Origin: Sphingomonas sp. Mn802worker
Lineage (GTDB): Bacteria > Pseudomonadota > Alphaproteobacteria > Sphingomonadales > Sphingomonadaceae
Direction of reading: 5' to 3'
Assembly (NCBI RefSeq): GCF_000382485.1
Contig: NZ_AORY01000005.1
Span: 62,001 to 126,000 of the forward strand
Length of the DNA: 64,000 nucleotides
Part shown: positions 26,510 to 35,145 of the stretch, piece by piece
How positions within the stretch are numbered: position 1 is the first letter of the stretch
Layout: each line of letters opens with the position of its first letter
Translations under genes and position numbers: made by a program
Notes under the pieces: generated by a model
The model's database searches: none
Told to the model about the DNA's origin: nothing
Seen by the model: only the letters and a program-made list of their open reading frames with translations

Positions 26510-27319
26510 ATGACGATCAGGACCATTCTCGTCGATGACGAGCCGCTCGCGATCCAGGGGCTCGAGCTGCGACTGCAGGCGCACGACGACGTGGAGATCA
26601 TCGCCAAGTGCCAGAACGGGCGCGAGGCGATCAGCGCGATCAAGACGCACAAGCCCGACCTCGCCTTTCTCGACATCCAGATGCCGGGATTCGATGGCTT
26701 CTCGGTGGTGCAGGGGCTGATGGACGTCGAGCCGCCGTTGTTCGTGTTCGTGACGGCCTATTCCGATCATGCGATCCGCGCGTTCGAGGCGCAGGCGACC
26801 GATTACCTGATGAAGCCGGTCGAGGAGGCGCGCCTTGCCGAGACGCTCGACCGCGTACGCCAGCGATTGTCGGAGCGCGGCAGCCGCGAGGAGGCGACCA
26901 AGCTGAAGGAAGCGCTGGCCGAGCACGCGCCCGAGGCAGCGGCGGAGATCGCGGCGGAAAGCGACGGCGGCGATCAGGTCGCGGCGAACCGCTACGAGAA
27001 GATGATCAACGTGAAGGATCAGGGGCAGATCTTCCGCGTCGATGTCGACACGATCGAGCTGATCGAGGCGGCAGGCGATTACATGGTGATCAAGACGGCG
27101 GCCAACACGCTGATCCTGCGCGAGACGATGAAGGACCTGGAGAAACGGCTCGACCCGCGCCGGTTCCAGCGCATCCACCGCTCGACGATCGTCAACCTCG
27201 ACCTCGTCAAGCAGGTCAAGCCGCACACCAACGGCGAATGCTTCCTGGTGCTCGACTCAGGCTCGAGCGTGAAGGTGTCACGGTCGTACCGTGACGTGGT
27301 GGCGCGGTTCGTCCATTGA
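26510..27319 (+). CDS. LytTR family response regulator
   Basis: A 269-residue regulator. The receiver domain occupies residues 4-115 with acidic pair Asp9/Asp10, phospho-acceptor Asp55 (AFLDIQMPG), Thr82 and Lys102 (DYLMKPVEE). An Ala/Glu-rich linker (120-165) follows, then a LytTR DNA-binding domain at about 170-266 with VDTIELIEAAGDYMVI and RFQRIHRSTIVNL. It is 50 nt after the LytS-type kinase. LytTR proteins usually bind paired ~9-bp direct repeats; I did not identify a convincing pair upstream of the receptor. The stop codon overlaps the TTG start of the next gene. Confidence 0.94.
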   Translation: MTIRTILVDDEPLAIQGLELRLQAHDDVEIIAKCQNGREAISAIKTHKPDLAFLDIQMPGFDGFSVVQGLMDVEPPLFVFVTAYSDHAIRAFEAQATDYLMKPVEEARLAETLDRVRQRLSERGSREEATKLKEALAEHAPEAAAEIAAESDGGDQVAANRYEKMINVKDQGQIFRVDVDTIELIEAAGDYMVIKTAANTLILRETMKDLEKRLDPRRFQRIHRSTIVNLDLVKQVKPHTNGECFLVLDSGSSVKVSRSYRDVVARFVH

Positions 27320-27852
27320 TCGCGGCCGCGGCCCTGCTCGCGCTGGCGGGGCCGGCGGCGGCGGTGTGCAAGGGCGCGCCGCAAGCGCCCGCCGCCGATT
27401 TCCTGGCCGATGAGACGGCTCATCGTGCGCTCCGGGACGAGACCGGCGTGGCGATGCCGACCGACCCTGAACATATCACAATCTACGCGGCGGGCGGACA
27501 TCTTGCGACGACGCGGATCAGCATCGTCGCGACCCGTGCGGCCGATGGCCTCTGGCACACCGACGCGGTCGGCCGCAGCAAGATCTGGGTGGAAGGCGCG
27601 ATGCCGAGCGACATGCCTCACGTGACGCGCACGCTGTCGATTGAGGATGGAGCGAGGATCGATGCATTGCTCGACCAACCGGCATTCTGGCGACAGGAAC
27701 TATCGGCGCGCGACAACGAAGGGCCGCCGCCACTCGGCCTCATGGTTCGCCGGATCGACGTGGTGACCCCGAATTGTGCGCAGCATTGGGCTACCGCCGG
27801 TGATCAACCGTCGATGCTCGCCGAGCTAGATGCGCTGATCACGCCTAAATAG
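27316..27852 (+). CDS. Secreted hypothetical protein coupled to the two-component genes
   Basis: A 178-residue protein starting with a TTG that overlaps the LytTR stop (TTGA). The first ~17 residues (IAAAALLALAGPAAA after the start) form a signal peptide, giving a periplasmic product of about 160 residues with two Cys (one right after the cleavage site, one near residue 155) that could form a disulfide. I recognise no family. Weakly alternating hydrophobic segments (HITIYAAGGHL, TRISIVATRAADGLW) suggest a beta-rich fold. The four-base overlap implies translational coupling, so it may be an accessory to the kinase pathway. If the TTG is wrong there is no better in-frame start nearby. Confidence 0.65.
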   Translation: MIAAAALLALAGPAAAVCKGAPQAPAADFLADETAHRALRDETGVAMPTDPEHITIYAAGGHLATTRISIVATRAADGLWHTDAVGRSKIWVEGAMPSDMPHVTRTLSIEDGARIDALLDQPAFWRQELSARDNEGPPPLGLMVRRIDVVTPNCAQHWATAGDQPSMLAELDALITPK

Positions 27853-27871
27853 CGCCTGCCCCGGCACCAAC

Positions 27872-28159
27872 TCAATCCTCAGCGTCGGCCTGCTCGCCGT
27901 CGCCTGCTTCGTTCGTGTCGCCGCCGCTCTGATACCAGGCTTCGACCGGACCCATCAGCTTGATCGTCAGCGGGCGGCCGTGGCGATCCATCTTCTTGCC
28001 GAGCGCAACGCGGATCCAGCCCTCGGACATGCTGTATTCCTCCACGTCGGTGCGCTCGCTGCCCTTGAAGCGGATGCCGACGCCACGCTCCAGCGCGTCG
28101 CGGTCGAAATGCGGGCTGCGGGGATCGATTGAAAGATGGTCGGGAGGCGTATCGGTCAT
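27872..28159 (-). CDS. DUF3297 family protein
   Basis: A 95-residue protein matching the DUF3297 family: HLSIDPRSPHFDRDALERG near the start, GIRFKGSERTDVEEY in the middle and WIRVALGKKMDRHGRPLTIK towards the end, with an acidic Gly/Asp/Glu tail. Members are short, soluble, common in alphaproteobacteria and of unknown function. It converges with the secreted protein gene upstream in the window, with a 19-nt gap. No signal peptide or membrane segment is present. Confidence 0.88.
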   Translation of the reverse strand: MTDTPPDHLSIDPRSPHFDRDALERGVGIRFKGSERTDVEEYSMSEGWIRVALGKKMDRHGRPLTIKLMGPVEAWYQSGGDTNEAGDGEQADAED

Positions 28160-28196
28160 CGCGCGCGCCTACCCCGCCCGCAGGGGGCGTGCCAAC

Positions 28197-28235
28197 AAAA
28201 AAGCGGCGCGACGGGGCTGTCCCGCCGCGCCGCTT
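28197..28235 (-). terminator. Rho-independent terminator of the Gly/Tyr-rich protein gene
   Basis: Read on the minus strand, a 15-bp stem with one internal mismatch (28221-28235 with 28201-28215, five-nt loop) ends in TTTTTT. It lies 26 nt downstream of the stop of the gene at 28261-28638. Confidence 0.88.
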
Positions 28236-28260
28236 GAGCGAACCAGCTACCAATCGGTGA

Positions 28261-28638
28261 TTACCAGCCGTAATAACCGCGCGGGCCACCATAGTACGGA
28301 TCGCGGTAATATTCGCGGTACACGACCCGCGGGGGCGGCGGGGCGTAATAATCGCGGTAGTAACCACGCGGCACCGGGCGGTAGCGCGGGCCGTAATAAC
28401 CGTTGTAGCCGTAATAGCCGCGGTCATAGTAACGATCGCGGTTGCTCGACGCGATCGCCGCGCCGACACCCAGGCCGACGACACCGCCCAGGATCGCCGC
28501 CGCTGCGGTGTCACCACCGCGATGGCCGCGATAGCCGCGGTAACCGCCCCAGCGCTGCGCATCGGCGGGGGCAGCGGCAGTGATGGCAGTGGCGGCGAGC
28601 GCGATGCCCAGTCCCGCCTTGGTCAGAAAACCATTCAT
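28261..28638 (-). CDS. Secreted Gly/Tyr-rich protein with glycine-zipper-like segment
   Basis: A 125-residue protein. I chose the ATG at 28638 because AGGAGG lies 6 nt upstream; a longer reading from 28710 adds a basic leader with no support. MNGFLTKAGLGIALAATAIT is a signal peptide ending near ADAQ. The mature part opens with a Gly/Tyr/Arg-rich stretch, followed by AAAAILGGVVGLGVGAAIA, a glycine-zipper-like hydrophobic segment. The tail is made of Tyr, Gly, Arg and Pro (YYDRGYYGYNGYYG and similar). Such proteins are common envelope proteins in sphingomonads and may associate with the outer membrane. Function unknown. It has its own terminator. Confidence 0.82.
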   Translation of the reverse strand: MNGFLTKAGLGIALAATAITAAAPADAQRWGGYRGYRGHRGGDTAAAAILGGVVGLGVGAAIASSNRDRYYDRGYYGYNGYYGPRYRPVPRGYYRDYYAPPPPRVVYREYYRDPYYGGPRGYYGW

Positions 28639-28777
28639 CTCGAACCTCCTTACAGGGTTACGCTCGGTTCGCACGATTGGTTGAACGCAAGTCTTGCGAG
28701 CGTGTTTCATGCCCTAGACGATTCGCACTGAACGCAAGCGGAATGCGATATTCACGTGAGGTTTAGGCGGGCCCGCC

Positions 28778-30211
28778 TCACATCATGTGCACGGTCTTGG
28801 TCACCATGTGCGCCGCCACACCCTCGGGCCCGTCCTCCGAGCCGAAGCCGCTGTCCTTGACGCCGCCGAACGGGCTGTCGGGCCAGCTCAACCGCACGTT
28901 GTTGATCGCTACCATCCCCGCCTCGATCTCGTCTCCGAGCAGGTTCTGACGCCGCCCGTTCTCGGTAAAGCAATAGGCGGCCAGCCCGAACGGCAGGCGG
29001 TTGGCTTGCGCGATCGCGTCGTCCACCGTCTCGAACGGGGTCAGCAACGCGAGCGGGCCGAACGGTTCGTCGTTCATCGCGCGTGCCTCCAGCGGCACGT
29101 CGGCGAGCACGGTGGGGGTGAAGAAGAACCCGTCGCCCTCCCCGCGGGTGCCGCCCGCCAGCACGCGCGCACCGACGCTGCGCGCATCCTCCACCATCTC
29201 TTGAATCGCCGACGGACGGCGCGCGTTCGCCATCGGTCCCATCTGCGTGTCAGCCTCAAGCCCGCTGCCGAGCTTCAGCTTCTTCGTCCGCTCGGCAAAG
29301 CCTTCGGCAAAGCGGTCGTAGATGCCCGCCTGGACGTGGAAGCGCGTCGGCGCGACGCACACCTGGCCTGCGTTCCTGAACTTGTGCGCGACCAGCGTGT
29401 CGAGCGTCTTCTCCAGATCGCAATCATCGAACACCAGCACCGGGCCGTGCCCGCCCAGCTCCATCGTCGTCTTCATCATCGTCTCGGCGGCGAGCTTCGC
29501 CAGATGCTTGCCTACGGGCACCGATCCGGTGAAGCTCAGCTTGCGCGTGACTGGCGAGGCGAGCAGGTGGCGCGAGACCTGATCGGGCGCGCCGAAGACG
29601 CATTGCGCGACATCGCCGGGCAGCCCCGCATCCTGGAAGCAGCGCAGCACCTCGACCGCCGAGCCCGCCGTCTCCTCGCTCGGCTTGATGATGATCGAGC
29701 AGCCCGCCGCGATCGCGGGGCCGAGCTTCCTGACCACGTTCATGATCGGGAAATTCCACGCGCAGAATGCCGCCACCGGACCGATCGGCTGCTGCAACAC
29801 GAGGCTGCGCGTGCCCGCCGGACGCGGCAGCACGCGGCCGTAGATGCGCTGCGCCTCGCCCGCGTGGAATTCGAGCAGCGCGGCGGCGAAGGCGACCTCG
29901 CCCTTCGCCTCGACCAGCGGCTTGCCCTGCTCCAGCGTCGCGATGCGGGCGAGATGCTCGGCGCGGTCACGCAGGATCGCGGCGGTGCGCGTCAGCACCT
30001 GCGCGCGCTGCGCCGGATCGGTCTTGCGCCATGCCCTGAACCCGCGGTCGGCGGCATCGAGCGCGCGGTCGAGGTCCTCCGCGGTCGCCAGCGGCAGCGC
30101 GCCCTGTGCCTGTCCGGTCGCGGGGTTGAGCACGTCGTGCGCGTCGCGCCCCGCGCCGGTCAGCCATTCGCCGGCGATGTAGAGGCCGAGGCGCGGATCA
30201 TAGGCGGTCAT
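28778..30211 (-). CDS. NAD-dependent succinate-semialdehyde dehydrogenase-like ALDH
   Basis: A 477-residue aldehyde dehydrogenase. FCAWNFPIMN and KPSEETAGS are the nucleotide-side motifs, FTGSVPVG binds the cofactor, MELGGHGPVLVF carries the catalytic Glu and GQVCVAPTR the catalytic Cys. The C-terminal SPFGGVKDSGFGSEDGPEG is typical. The start at 30211 has AAGGAG upstream; a longer reading adds 17 residues without support. It is a different branch from the ALDH at 4626-6107: the catalytic Cys context is QVCVAP against QSCIAAN. It appears to be transcribed alone. Likely cytoplasmic oxidation of a semialdehyde, exact substrate unknown. Confidence 0.9.
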   Translation of the reverse strand: MTAYDPRLGLYIAGEWLTGAGRDAHDVLNPATGQAQGALPLATAEDLDRALDAADRGFRAWRKTDPAQRAQVLTRTAAILRDRAEHLARIATLEQGKPLVEAKGEVAFAAALLEFHAGEAQRIYGRVLPRPAGTRSLVLQQPIGPVAAFCAWNFPIMNVVRKLGPAIAAGCSIIIKPSEETAGSAVEVLRCFQDAGLPGDVAQCVFGAPDQVSRHLLASPVTRKLSFTGSVPVGKHLAKLAAETMMKTTMELGGHGPVLVFDDCDLEKTLDTLVAHKFRNAGQVCVAPTRFHVQAGIYDRFAEGFAERTKKLKLGSGLEADTQMGPMANARRPSAIQEMVEDARSVGARVLAGGTRGEGDGFFFTPTVLADVPLEARAMNDEPFGPLALLTPFETVDDAIAQANRLPFGLAAYCFTENGRRQNLLGDEIEAGMVAINNVRLSWPDSPFGGVKDSGFGSEDGPEGVAAHMVTKTVHMM

Positions 30212-30308
30212 GCAGGGGCTCCTTGAACTGATCGCCCCCATATAGGCGCGACGCCCCCGCACTCCACCGCCGGTTACCGCAGCGCGGCCACCGGCGGTCG
30301 ACGTCGAC

Positions 30309-32780
30309 CTACTTCGCCTTACCCGCCGGCGTAGCGGCCGCCGGCTTGACGTACCGGTCGAGCCAGTCGGTCATCTGCCACAGCGTCTCCTCGGTCGATT
30401 CAAGCGCGCGGTAGCCGTGCGGTTCGTTCGGCAGCACGACGTAGCGGACCGTTGCGCCATTGCCCTTCAACGCCGCGTACATCCGCTCCGACTGGATCGG
30501 GAAGGTACCCGAATTGTCGTCCGCGCCGCCGTGGATCAGCAAGATGGGTGCCTTGATCCGGTCGGCATAGGTGAAGGGCGACATCTCGGTATAGGTCGGC
30601 GTCGCCTGCCAATAGGTGCGCTGCTCGGCCTGGAAGCCGAACGGCGTCAGCGTGCGATTGTACGCGCCCGACCGCGCGATGCCGGCGCGGAACAGATCGG
30701 TGTGCGCGAGGAGGTTGGCGGTCATGAACGCACCGTAGCTGTGCCCGCCGACCGCGATCCGCGTACGATCGGCCGCGCCCGTCGCCACCACCGCGTCGAC
30801 CGCGGCCTGCGCATCGGCCTGCAACTGCTTGACATAGGTGTCGTTCGCCTCCGCGCCGCCCTCACCCACGATCGGCATCGCCGGGTCGTCGAGCACGGCA
30901 TAGCCTTGCGTCAGCAGGAACAGGTGGCTGATCCCGCGCGGCCGGGTGAAGCGGTTGCCCTGATCCACCGTCTGCCCCGCGACCTTCGGGTCGGTGTATT
31001 CGGCCGGGTACGCCCAGAGCAGTGTCGGCAGCGGCCCGTCGCGCTTCGCGTCATAGCCCGCGGGCAGGTACAGCGTCCCCGACAGCGGCAGGCCATCCGC
31101 GCGCTTGTAGGTGATCGTGCGCTGCGTCACGCCGGCAAGCGACGGCGCGGGATCGGCGAAGTCGGTGACGGCGCGTGCCTTGCCGCCCTTTACGGTACGG
31201 ATGACGTAATTGGGCGCGAGCTTCGCGCTCTCGCGCCGCGTCAGGATACGCGTGCCCGTGTCGTCGAGCATCGCGACGACGCTCTCGTGATAGGGTGCCT
31301 TGGCGGTCCACAGCCGCGTCTGTTCGCCGCCTGCGATCGGCATGGTCGCGAAGAACGGGAACGCGCCCGCCTTGGTCGCCCCCTCGCCCTCGACGAAGAC
31401 GGCGCGGTGATCGGGCGTGAATCGCATCACCTGCTTGCCCGCCGCGTTCCGCTCCAGCGTCGGGAAGCCGGGGTCGCCGTACTGGTCCTGATAATTGCGC
31501 GTCAGCAGCACGCGCGCCGTACCCGGCTGATCGGGGCTGACCGCGTAGCGTTGCTCGGTGCGGGTCTTCCACGCGCGATCGACCACCATCGCGAAGCCGC
31601 CGTCGCCCCACATCGTCGTCGCATAGCGGTTGGCGGTCTTGGCGAGTTCGACCGGCGCGGCGGAGAATGGTGCGGCCTGCATCATCACGCGGTCGTGGAA
31701 CGGCACGTTCGCCTTCGGATCGCCACCGTCGAGCGCCTCCGCCCAGACGAGCGTCGCGGGCGCGTCCGAGCGCCACTCCGCCTCGCGCGGGCCCTTGACG
31801 CTGGCATCGAAGTCGACCGGCAGGTCGTCGGCCAGCGGGCGATCGACCAGCGTCTTCACCGGTTGCCCGTCGATCGTCGTGATCGCGATCTCGGTCGGAA
31901 AATAGGCCGCGGGCAGCAGGTAGGAATACGGCCGCTTCAACCGCTCGGTCAGCAGATAGCGACCATCGGGCGACACGCTGAAGTCGGTGAACAATCCCGG
32001 TGCCCCGATCGGCGTCGCGGCACCGCTGCCCGCGTCGACGCGCACCAGCTGACCGGTGAAATAATGGTCGAACAGCGCCTCGTCGCCCGCATTGGCGAGC
32101 AGATCCTCATAGGTTCGCGCGGCCGAGCGGCGGCCGTTGCTTTCCTGCACCACCGGTCCGGTGGGCGTGACGTTCTCCACCGGCGCAGGCCCGCGGTTCG
32201 CGACCACGGTACGTGCGACGATCGCGCGGCTGTCGGGCGTCCACGCGATTGGTGAGCCGTTGAACGCGGCATTGATCCCGCGGACGAGCGGACGCGCCGC
32301 GCCGCTGCGATCGGCCACCCACAAGGCCAGCCCCGCGGGTTCCTGCACCACGAAGGCAAGCCGCGCGCCGTCGGGCGACCAGGCCGGATTGGTGAAGCGC
32401 GTACCCGCGGGCAGCGCGACCTTCACCTCGCGTCCCGACGCCAGATCCTTGAACGACAGCGCGTTCAGCCACTGCGTGCGCACCTCGGCCTGGCCGTTGG
32501 TGGCGGGGTCGATGCGATAGCCGGCGAGCCGCAGGATCGGCTTCGACAGATTGGCGATCGTCGGCAGGTTCTCGCGTCCCAGGATCGCAAGCGTCGCGTG
32601 ATCGGGGCTGACCGCGACCGACGGTGTCGGCGGCGTCTCCAGGATCTTCGCGATTGCGTCGGGCGCGCGGTGGTAGGTGGTGCCCGGCGCTTCCGGCGCG
32701 GCGGGGGGCTGTGCGGCGGGGGGCTGGGCGGCGAGCGCCGGCGTGGTGGTCAGCAAGAGAGCAAGAACGGCTGCGCGCAT
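30309..32780 (-). CDS. S9 family serine peptidase (prolyl oligopeptidase / glutamyl endopeptidase-like)
   Basis: An 823-residue secreted peptidase. The signal peptide MRAAVLALLLTTTPALA begins at 32780. A Pro/Ala-rich linker precedes an N-terminal beta-propeller (repeated SPDG/SPD motifs: AWSPDGARLAFV, SVSPDGRYLLT, TPDSRAIVA). The C-terminal alpha/beta-hydrolase domain has the nucleophile in IAVGGHSYGAFM, the acid in HGGADDNSG and the His in PNEPHGYR. The layout resembles bacterial relatives of plastid glutamyl endopeptidase. A 14-bp palindrome (30296-30309) touches the stop codon and an 8-bp inverted repeat follows, but there is no T-tract. Expected role: periplasmic degradation of imported peptides, fitting a TBDR-rich scavenger. 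Confidence 0.92.
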   Translation of the reverse strand: MRAAVLALLLTTTPALAAQPPAAQPPAAPEAPGTTYHRAPDAIAKILETPPTPSVAVSPDHATLAILGRENLPTIANLSKPILRLAGYRIDPATNGQAEVRTQWLNALSFKDLASGREVKVALPAGTRFTNPAWSPDGARLAFVVQEPAGLALWVADRSGAARPLVRGINAAFNGSPIAWTPDSRAIVARTVVANRGPAPVENVTPTGPVVQESNGRRSAARTYEDLLANAGDEALFDHYFTGQLVRVDAGSGAATPIGAPGLFTDFSVSPDGRYLLTERLKRPYSYLLPAAYFPTEIAITTIDGQPVKTLVDRPLADDLPVDFDASVKGPREAEWRSDAPATLVWAEALDGGDPKANVPFHDRVMMQAAPFSAAPVELAKTANRYATTMWGDGGFAMVVDRAWKTRTEQRYAVSPDQPGTARVLLTRNYQDQYGDPGFPTLERNAAGKQVMRFTPDHRAVFVEGEGATKAGAFPFFATMPIAGGEQTRLWTAKAPYHESVVAMLDDTGTRILTRRESAKLAPNYVIRTVKGGKARAVTDFADPAPSLAGVTQRTITYKRADGLPLSGTLYLPAGYDAKRDGPLPTLLWAYPAEYTDPKVAGQTVDQGNRFTRPRGISHLFLLTQGYAVLDDPAMPIVGEGGAEANDTYVKQLQADAQAAVDAVVATGAADRTRIAVGGHSYGAFMTANLLAHTDLFRAGIARSGAYNRTLTPFGFQAEQRTYWQATPTYTEMSPFTYADRIKAPILLIHGGADDNSGTFPIQSERMYAALKGNGATVRYVVLPNEPHGYRALESTEETLWQMTDWLDRYVKPAAATPAGKAK

Positions 32781-32860
32781 GGAAAGAACCCCCGGATCAT
32801 GTCGTGCTCCTTGTCCGGGCAAGCGGGCCTGATTTCAACCCGTTCAGGTGGCGACAATCG

Positions 32861-33064
32861 TCAGACCGGCGAGACGCCGTCCGCGCTGACCAGATCGGGT
32901 GCAACCAGCGTGCCGATCAACCGCACACGCTTTTCGACCAGATCGACCGGCGTGCGCTGCAACTCGAGCTGAAATCGACCGCCGGCATCACGGCGCAGGA
33001 AGAACGCACCGCCGTCGCGGATCAGCGTGCCCGTCTCGTCGATCCGCGTCCCGATCGCCGTCAT
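32861..33064 (-). CDS. DUF5818 family small protein
   Basis: A 67-residue protein with the pattern of DUF5818: GTRIDETGTLIRDGGAFFLR at the start and a basic middle leading to VEKRVRLIGTLV, which looks like a small beta-barrel or OB-like strand set. Such short proteins are frequent in sphingomonads and uncharacterised. It lies between the S9 peptidase and epoxide-hydrolase-like genes on the same strand, 76 nt before the next start on the left in transcription order. No signal peptide. Confidence 0.78.
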   Translation of the reverse strand: MTAIGTRIDETGTLIRDGGAFFLRRDAGGRFQLELQRTPVDLVEKRVRLIGTLVAPDLVSADGVSPV

Positions 33065-33140
33065 CTCGCATCACTCGTCATCACGACGGCTATATCGCAG
33101 GCGGCCCGGCGTTCGACAAGAATGCCCGGATCGGCCTTCG

Positions 33141-34145
33141 TCATCGATCATCCTTTTCTCGCCGCCGCGACACACCCGCGCCGACCAGCGCCGCCATCCC
33201 CACCGACGCGAGCAGCGGGACGGCGCGCCGCACGTACAGGCTGTGATCGGTCGTGCTCGTCAGCGTCGTCGGATCGCCCGTGAACAGGTTCAGCAAGTGG
33301 CGTGCGACCGCATCCGGGTGCTCACGCTGCGCGAAATGACCGACGCCCGACAGGACCACGCGCGCAAACGGCCCGCTGAACTTGTCAGCAACATCGGCGC
33401 TCGTCTCCGGCGGGTTGACGCCGTCCACCGCGCCCTGAACGTAGAGCGTCGGCAGCGACAGCGTACGTGTCGCCCGCACCTTGTCCTCCAGCCACTGGCT
33501 GCGCGGATCGGGCTTCGCCTCGTTCCAGCGCGCACGGTAGCTGTGCAGCGTGACATCGACCCAGTCGGGGTTCTCCCACGCGCGGGCGACGCGGTCGAAC
33601 GTCTGCTCGTCATACCAGCCGGGCGGCGACCAGTTGTTCCAGTGCGTTCGCGCAAACCCGCGGCGGTCGGCGCGCACCGCATCGGCGCCGCGTGCCGTCG
33701 CCATGAACCAGTGATACCATTGCCGCTCGGCTTGCGCGAACGAAGGCGTCTTCATTCCGCCGAGGCGAGGCGGTGTGCACAGCATCGCCATCCGCTCAAC
33801 CCGGTCGGGCCAGCCCACCGCCAGCGCCTCCGCGGTGTTCGATCCCCAGTCGTGCCCTGCAACCATGAAGCGGTCGAGCCCGAGCGCATCCATCAGCGCG
33901 ATCATGTCGAGCGCGAGTACCGCGCTGTTGCCCGTGCGTGGGCCCTCGCCCTTCAACCTCGTCGCGCCGAAGCCGCGCAACGTCGGCACGATCGTGCGCA
34001 ACCCCGCCGCGTTCAGCCGCGGCACGACCGCGTCCCAGGTCGATGCATCGTCGGGCCAGCCGTGGATCAGCAACACCGGCGTGCCACCCCGCGGTCCCTG
34101 ATCGTCGCAGCAGAAGGTCGCGAACTCGGTATCGATCAACGGCAT
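33141..34145 (-). CDS. Alpha/beta hydrolase (epoxide hydrolase-like) with C-terminal membrane anchor
   Basis: A 334-residue hydrolase. VLLIHGWPDDASTWD holds the HGxP oxyanion motif and MVAGHDWGSNTAE the Asp nucleophile elbow (G-H-D-W-G). The cap domain contains conserved Tyr (QWYHWFMA; YRARW), and the C-terminal SGVGHFAQREHP contains the catalytic His. That set is characteristic of epoxide hydrolases or haloalkane-dehalogenase relatives. The start at 34145 has GGAGG 7 nt upstream. Unusually, the last ~30 residues form one hydrophobic span (VPLLASVGMAALVGAGV) followed by a basic tail (SRRREKDDR), a tail-anchor topology placing the enzyme on the inner membrane. Divergent from crtW across a 256-nt gap. 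Confidence 0.85.
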   Translation of the reverse strand: MPLIDTEFATFCCDDQGPRGGTPVLLIHGWPDDASTWDAVVPRLNAAGLRTIVPTLRGFGATRLKGEGPRTGNSAVLALDMIALMDALGLDRFMVAGHDWGSNTAEALAVGWPDRVERMAMLCTPPRLGGMKTPSFAQAERQWYHWFMATARGADAVRADRRGFARTHWNNWSPPGWYDEQTFDRVARAWENPDWVDVTLHSYRARWNEAKPDPRSQWLEDKVRATRTLSLPTLYVQGAVDGVNPPETSADVADKFSGPFARVVLSGVGHFAQREHPDAVARHLLNLFTGDPTTLTSTTDHSLYVRRAVPLLASVGMAALVGAGVSRRREKDDR

Positions 34146-34401
34146 GCCTGCAGCCTCCTTGCACCTTCCCGGCCGGTCACGGACGTGCGCGACGATGATT
34201 CTTTCTCGCAGGACCGCGTAACCTCGGTGGGGAGAAGCGCGCTGACGCCGATGCCGTTCCCGCACGATCGGGACCGATGCTTGTTCAGCGGGTCAATCGC
34301 GTGAGCGGAGCGGCACCGCCTACACTCGCGCCGGGACTGTTCGAGCGGAGGGGTTGCGTGCGCGCGTGACTTGGCGCAACCCGTTGAAACCCTGATCGAA
34401 C

Positions 34402-35145
34402 ATGCCACCAGCCAGCAAACCCTCGCGCGACACGCTTGTCAGCGCCCTGCTCGCCGGGGCGATCGGCGCGGCGTGGCTGTTGATCCATCTCGGCGGCATC
34501 TTTCTGTGGCGATGGAGCACCGCGACCGCACCGCTCGCCGTGCTGCTGATCGTAACGCAGGCGTGGCTCAGCACCGGGCTGTTCATCATCGCGCATGATT
34601 GCATGCACGGCTCGTTCGCGCCCGGCCACGCACGCGCGAACCGCATCGTCGGGACGCTCTGCCTCGGCGCCTATGCCGCATTGTCGTTCCGCGCGCTTTA
34701 TCCCAAGCACCACGCACACCACGCCGCACCGGGGACGGACCGCGATCCCGACTTCCACGTCGGCGCACCGCGCCGCGCGCTGCCGTGGTTCGTGCGCTTC
34801 TTCTCGGGCTATTACACGCACGGCCAGATTGCGCGGATCACGCTCGCGGCGATCCTGTACATGCTGCTGGGCGCATCGCTGGTGAACATCGTCGCGTTCT
34901 GGGCGGTGCCTGCGCTTGTTGCGCTCGCGCAATTGTTCTTCTTCGGCACCTTCCTGCCGCATCGTCACGATGACACGCCCTTTGCCGACCACCACAAGGC
35001 GCGCAGCAACGCGCTGTCTCCGCTCGCCTCGATCGCGACCTGCTTCCACTTCGGTGCATATCACCACGAACATCATCTATCCCCACAAACCCCCTGGTGG
35101 CGGCTGCCAGGCGTGCGGGAACACGTCAGCCAAGCGCTGCGCTAG
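34402..35145 (+). CDS. crtW: Beta-carotene ketolase CrtW
   Basis: A 247-residue membrane di-iron oxygenase of the fatty-acid hydroxylase/ketolase superfamily. The His clusters match CrtW: AHDCMHGSFAPG, then KHHAHHAAPGTDRDPDFH, PHRHDDTPFADHH and YHHEHHL. About four membrane spans are visible. CrtW adds the 4-keto group to beta-ring carotenoids, leading to canthaxanthin, echinenone or astaxanthin-type pigments, and acts at the inner membrane. No crtE, crtB, crtI, crtY or crtZ is nearby, so the ketolase is a stand-alone accessory locus. Ribosome-site support at the ATG is weak. A fatty acid desaturase is the alternative call, but the HHAHHAAPGT motif argues strongly for CrtW. Confidence 0.9.
   Translation: MPPASKPSRDTLVSALLAGAIGAAWLLIHLGGIFLWRWSTATAPLAVLLIVTQAWLSTGLFIIAHDCMHGSFAPGHARANRIVGTLCLGAYAALSFRALYPKHHAHHAAPGTDRDPDFHVGAPRRALPWFVRFFSGYYTHGQIARITLAAILYMLLGASLVNIVAFWAVPALVALAQLFFFGTFLPHRHDDTPFADHHKARSNALSPLASIATCFHFGAYHHEHHLSPQTPWWRLPGVREHVSQALR

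Noticed and set aside
28787..30226. Plus-strand open frame opposite the second aldehyde dehydrogenase
   Set aside because: The ALDH frame has all catalytic residues. The opposite frame is a compositional shadow.
30417..32255. Plus-strand open frame of about 612 codons opposite the S9 peptidase
   Set aside because: The minus-strand peptidase has signal peptide, propeller and catalytic triad; the antisense frame is low-complexity Arg/His/Gly.
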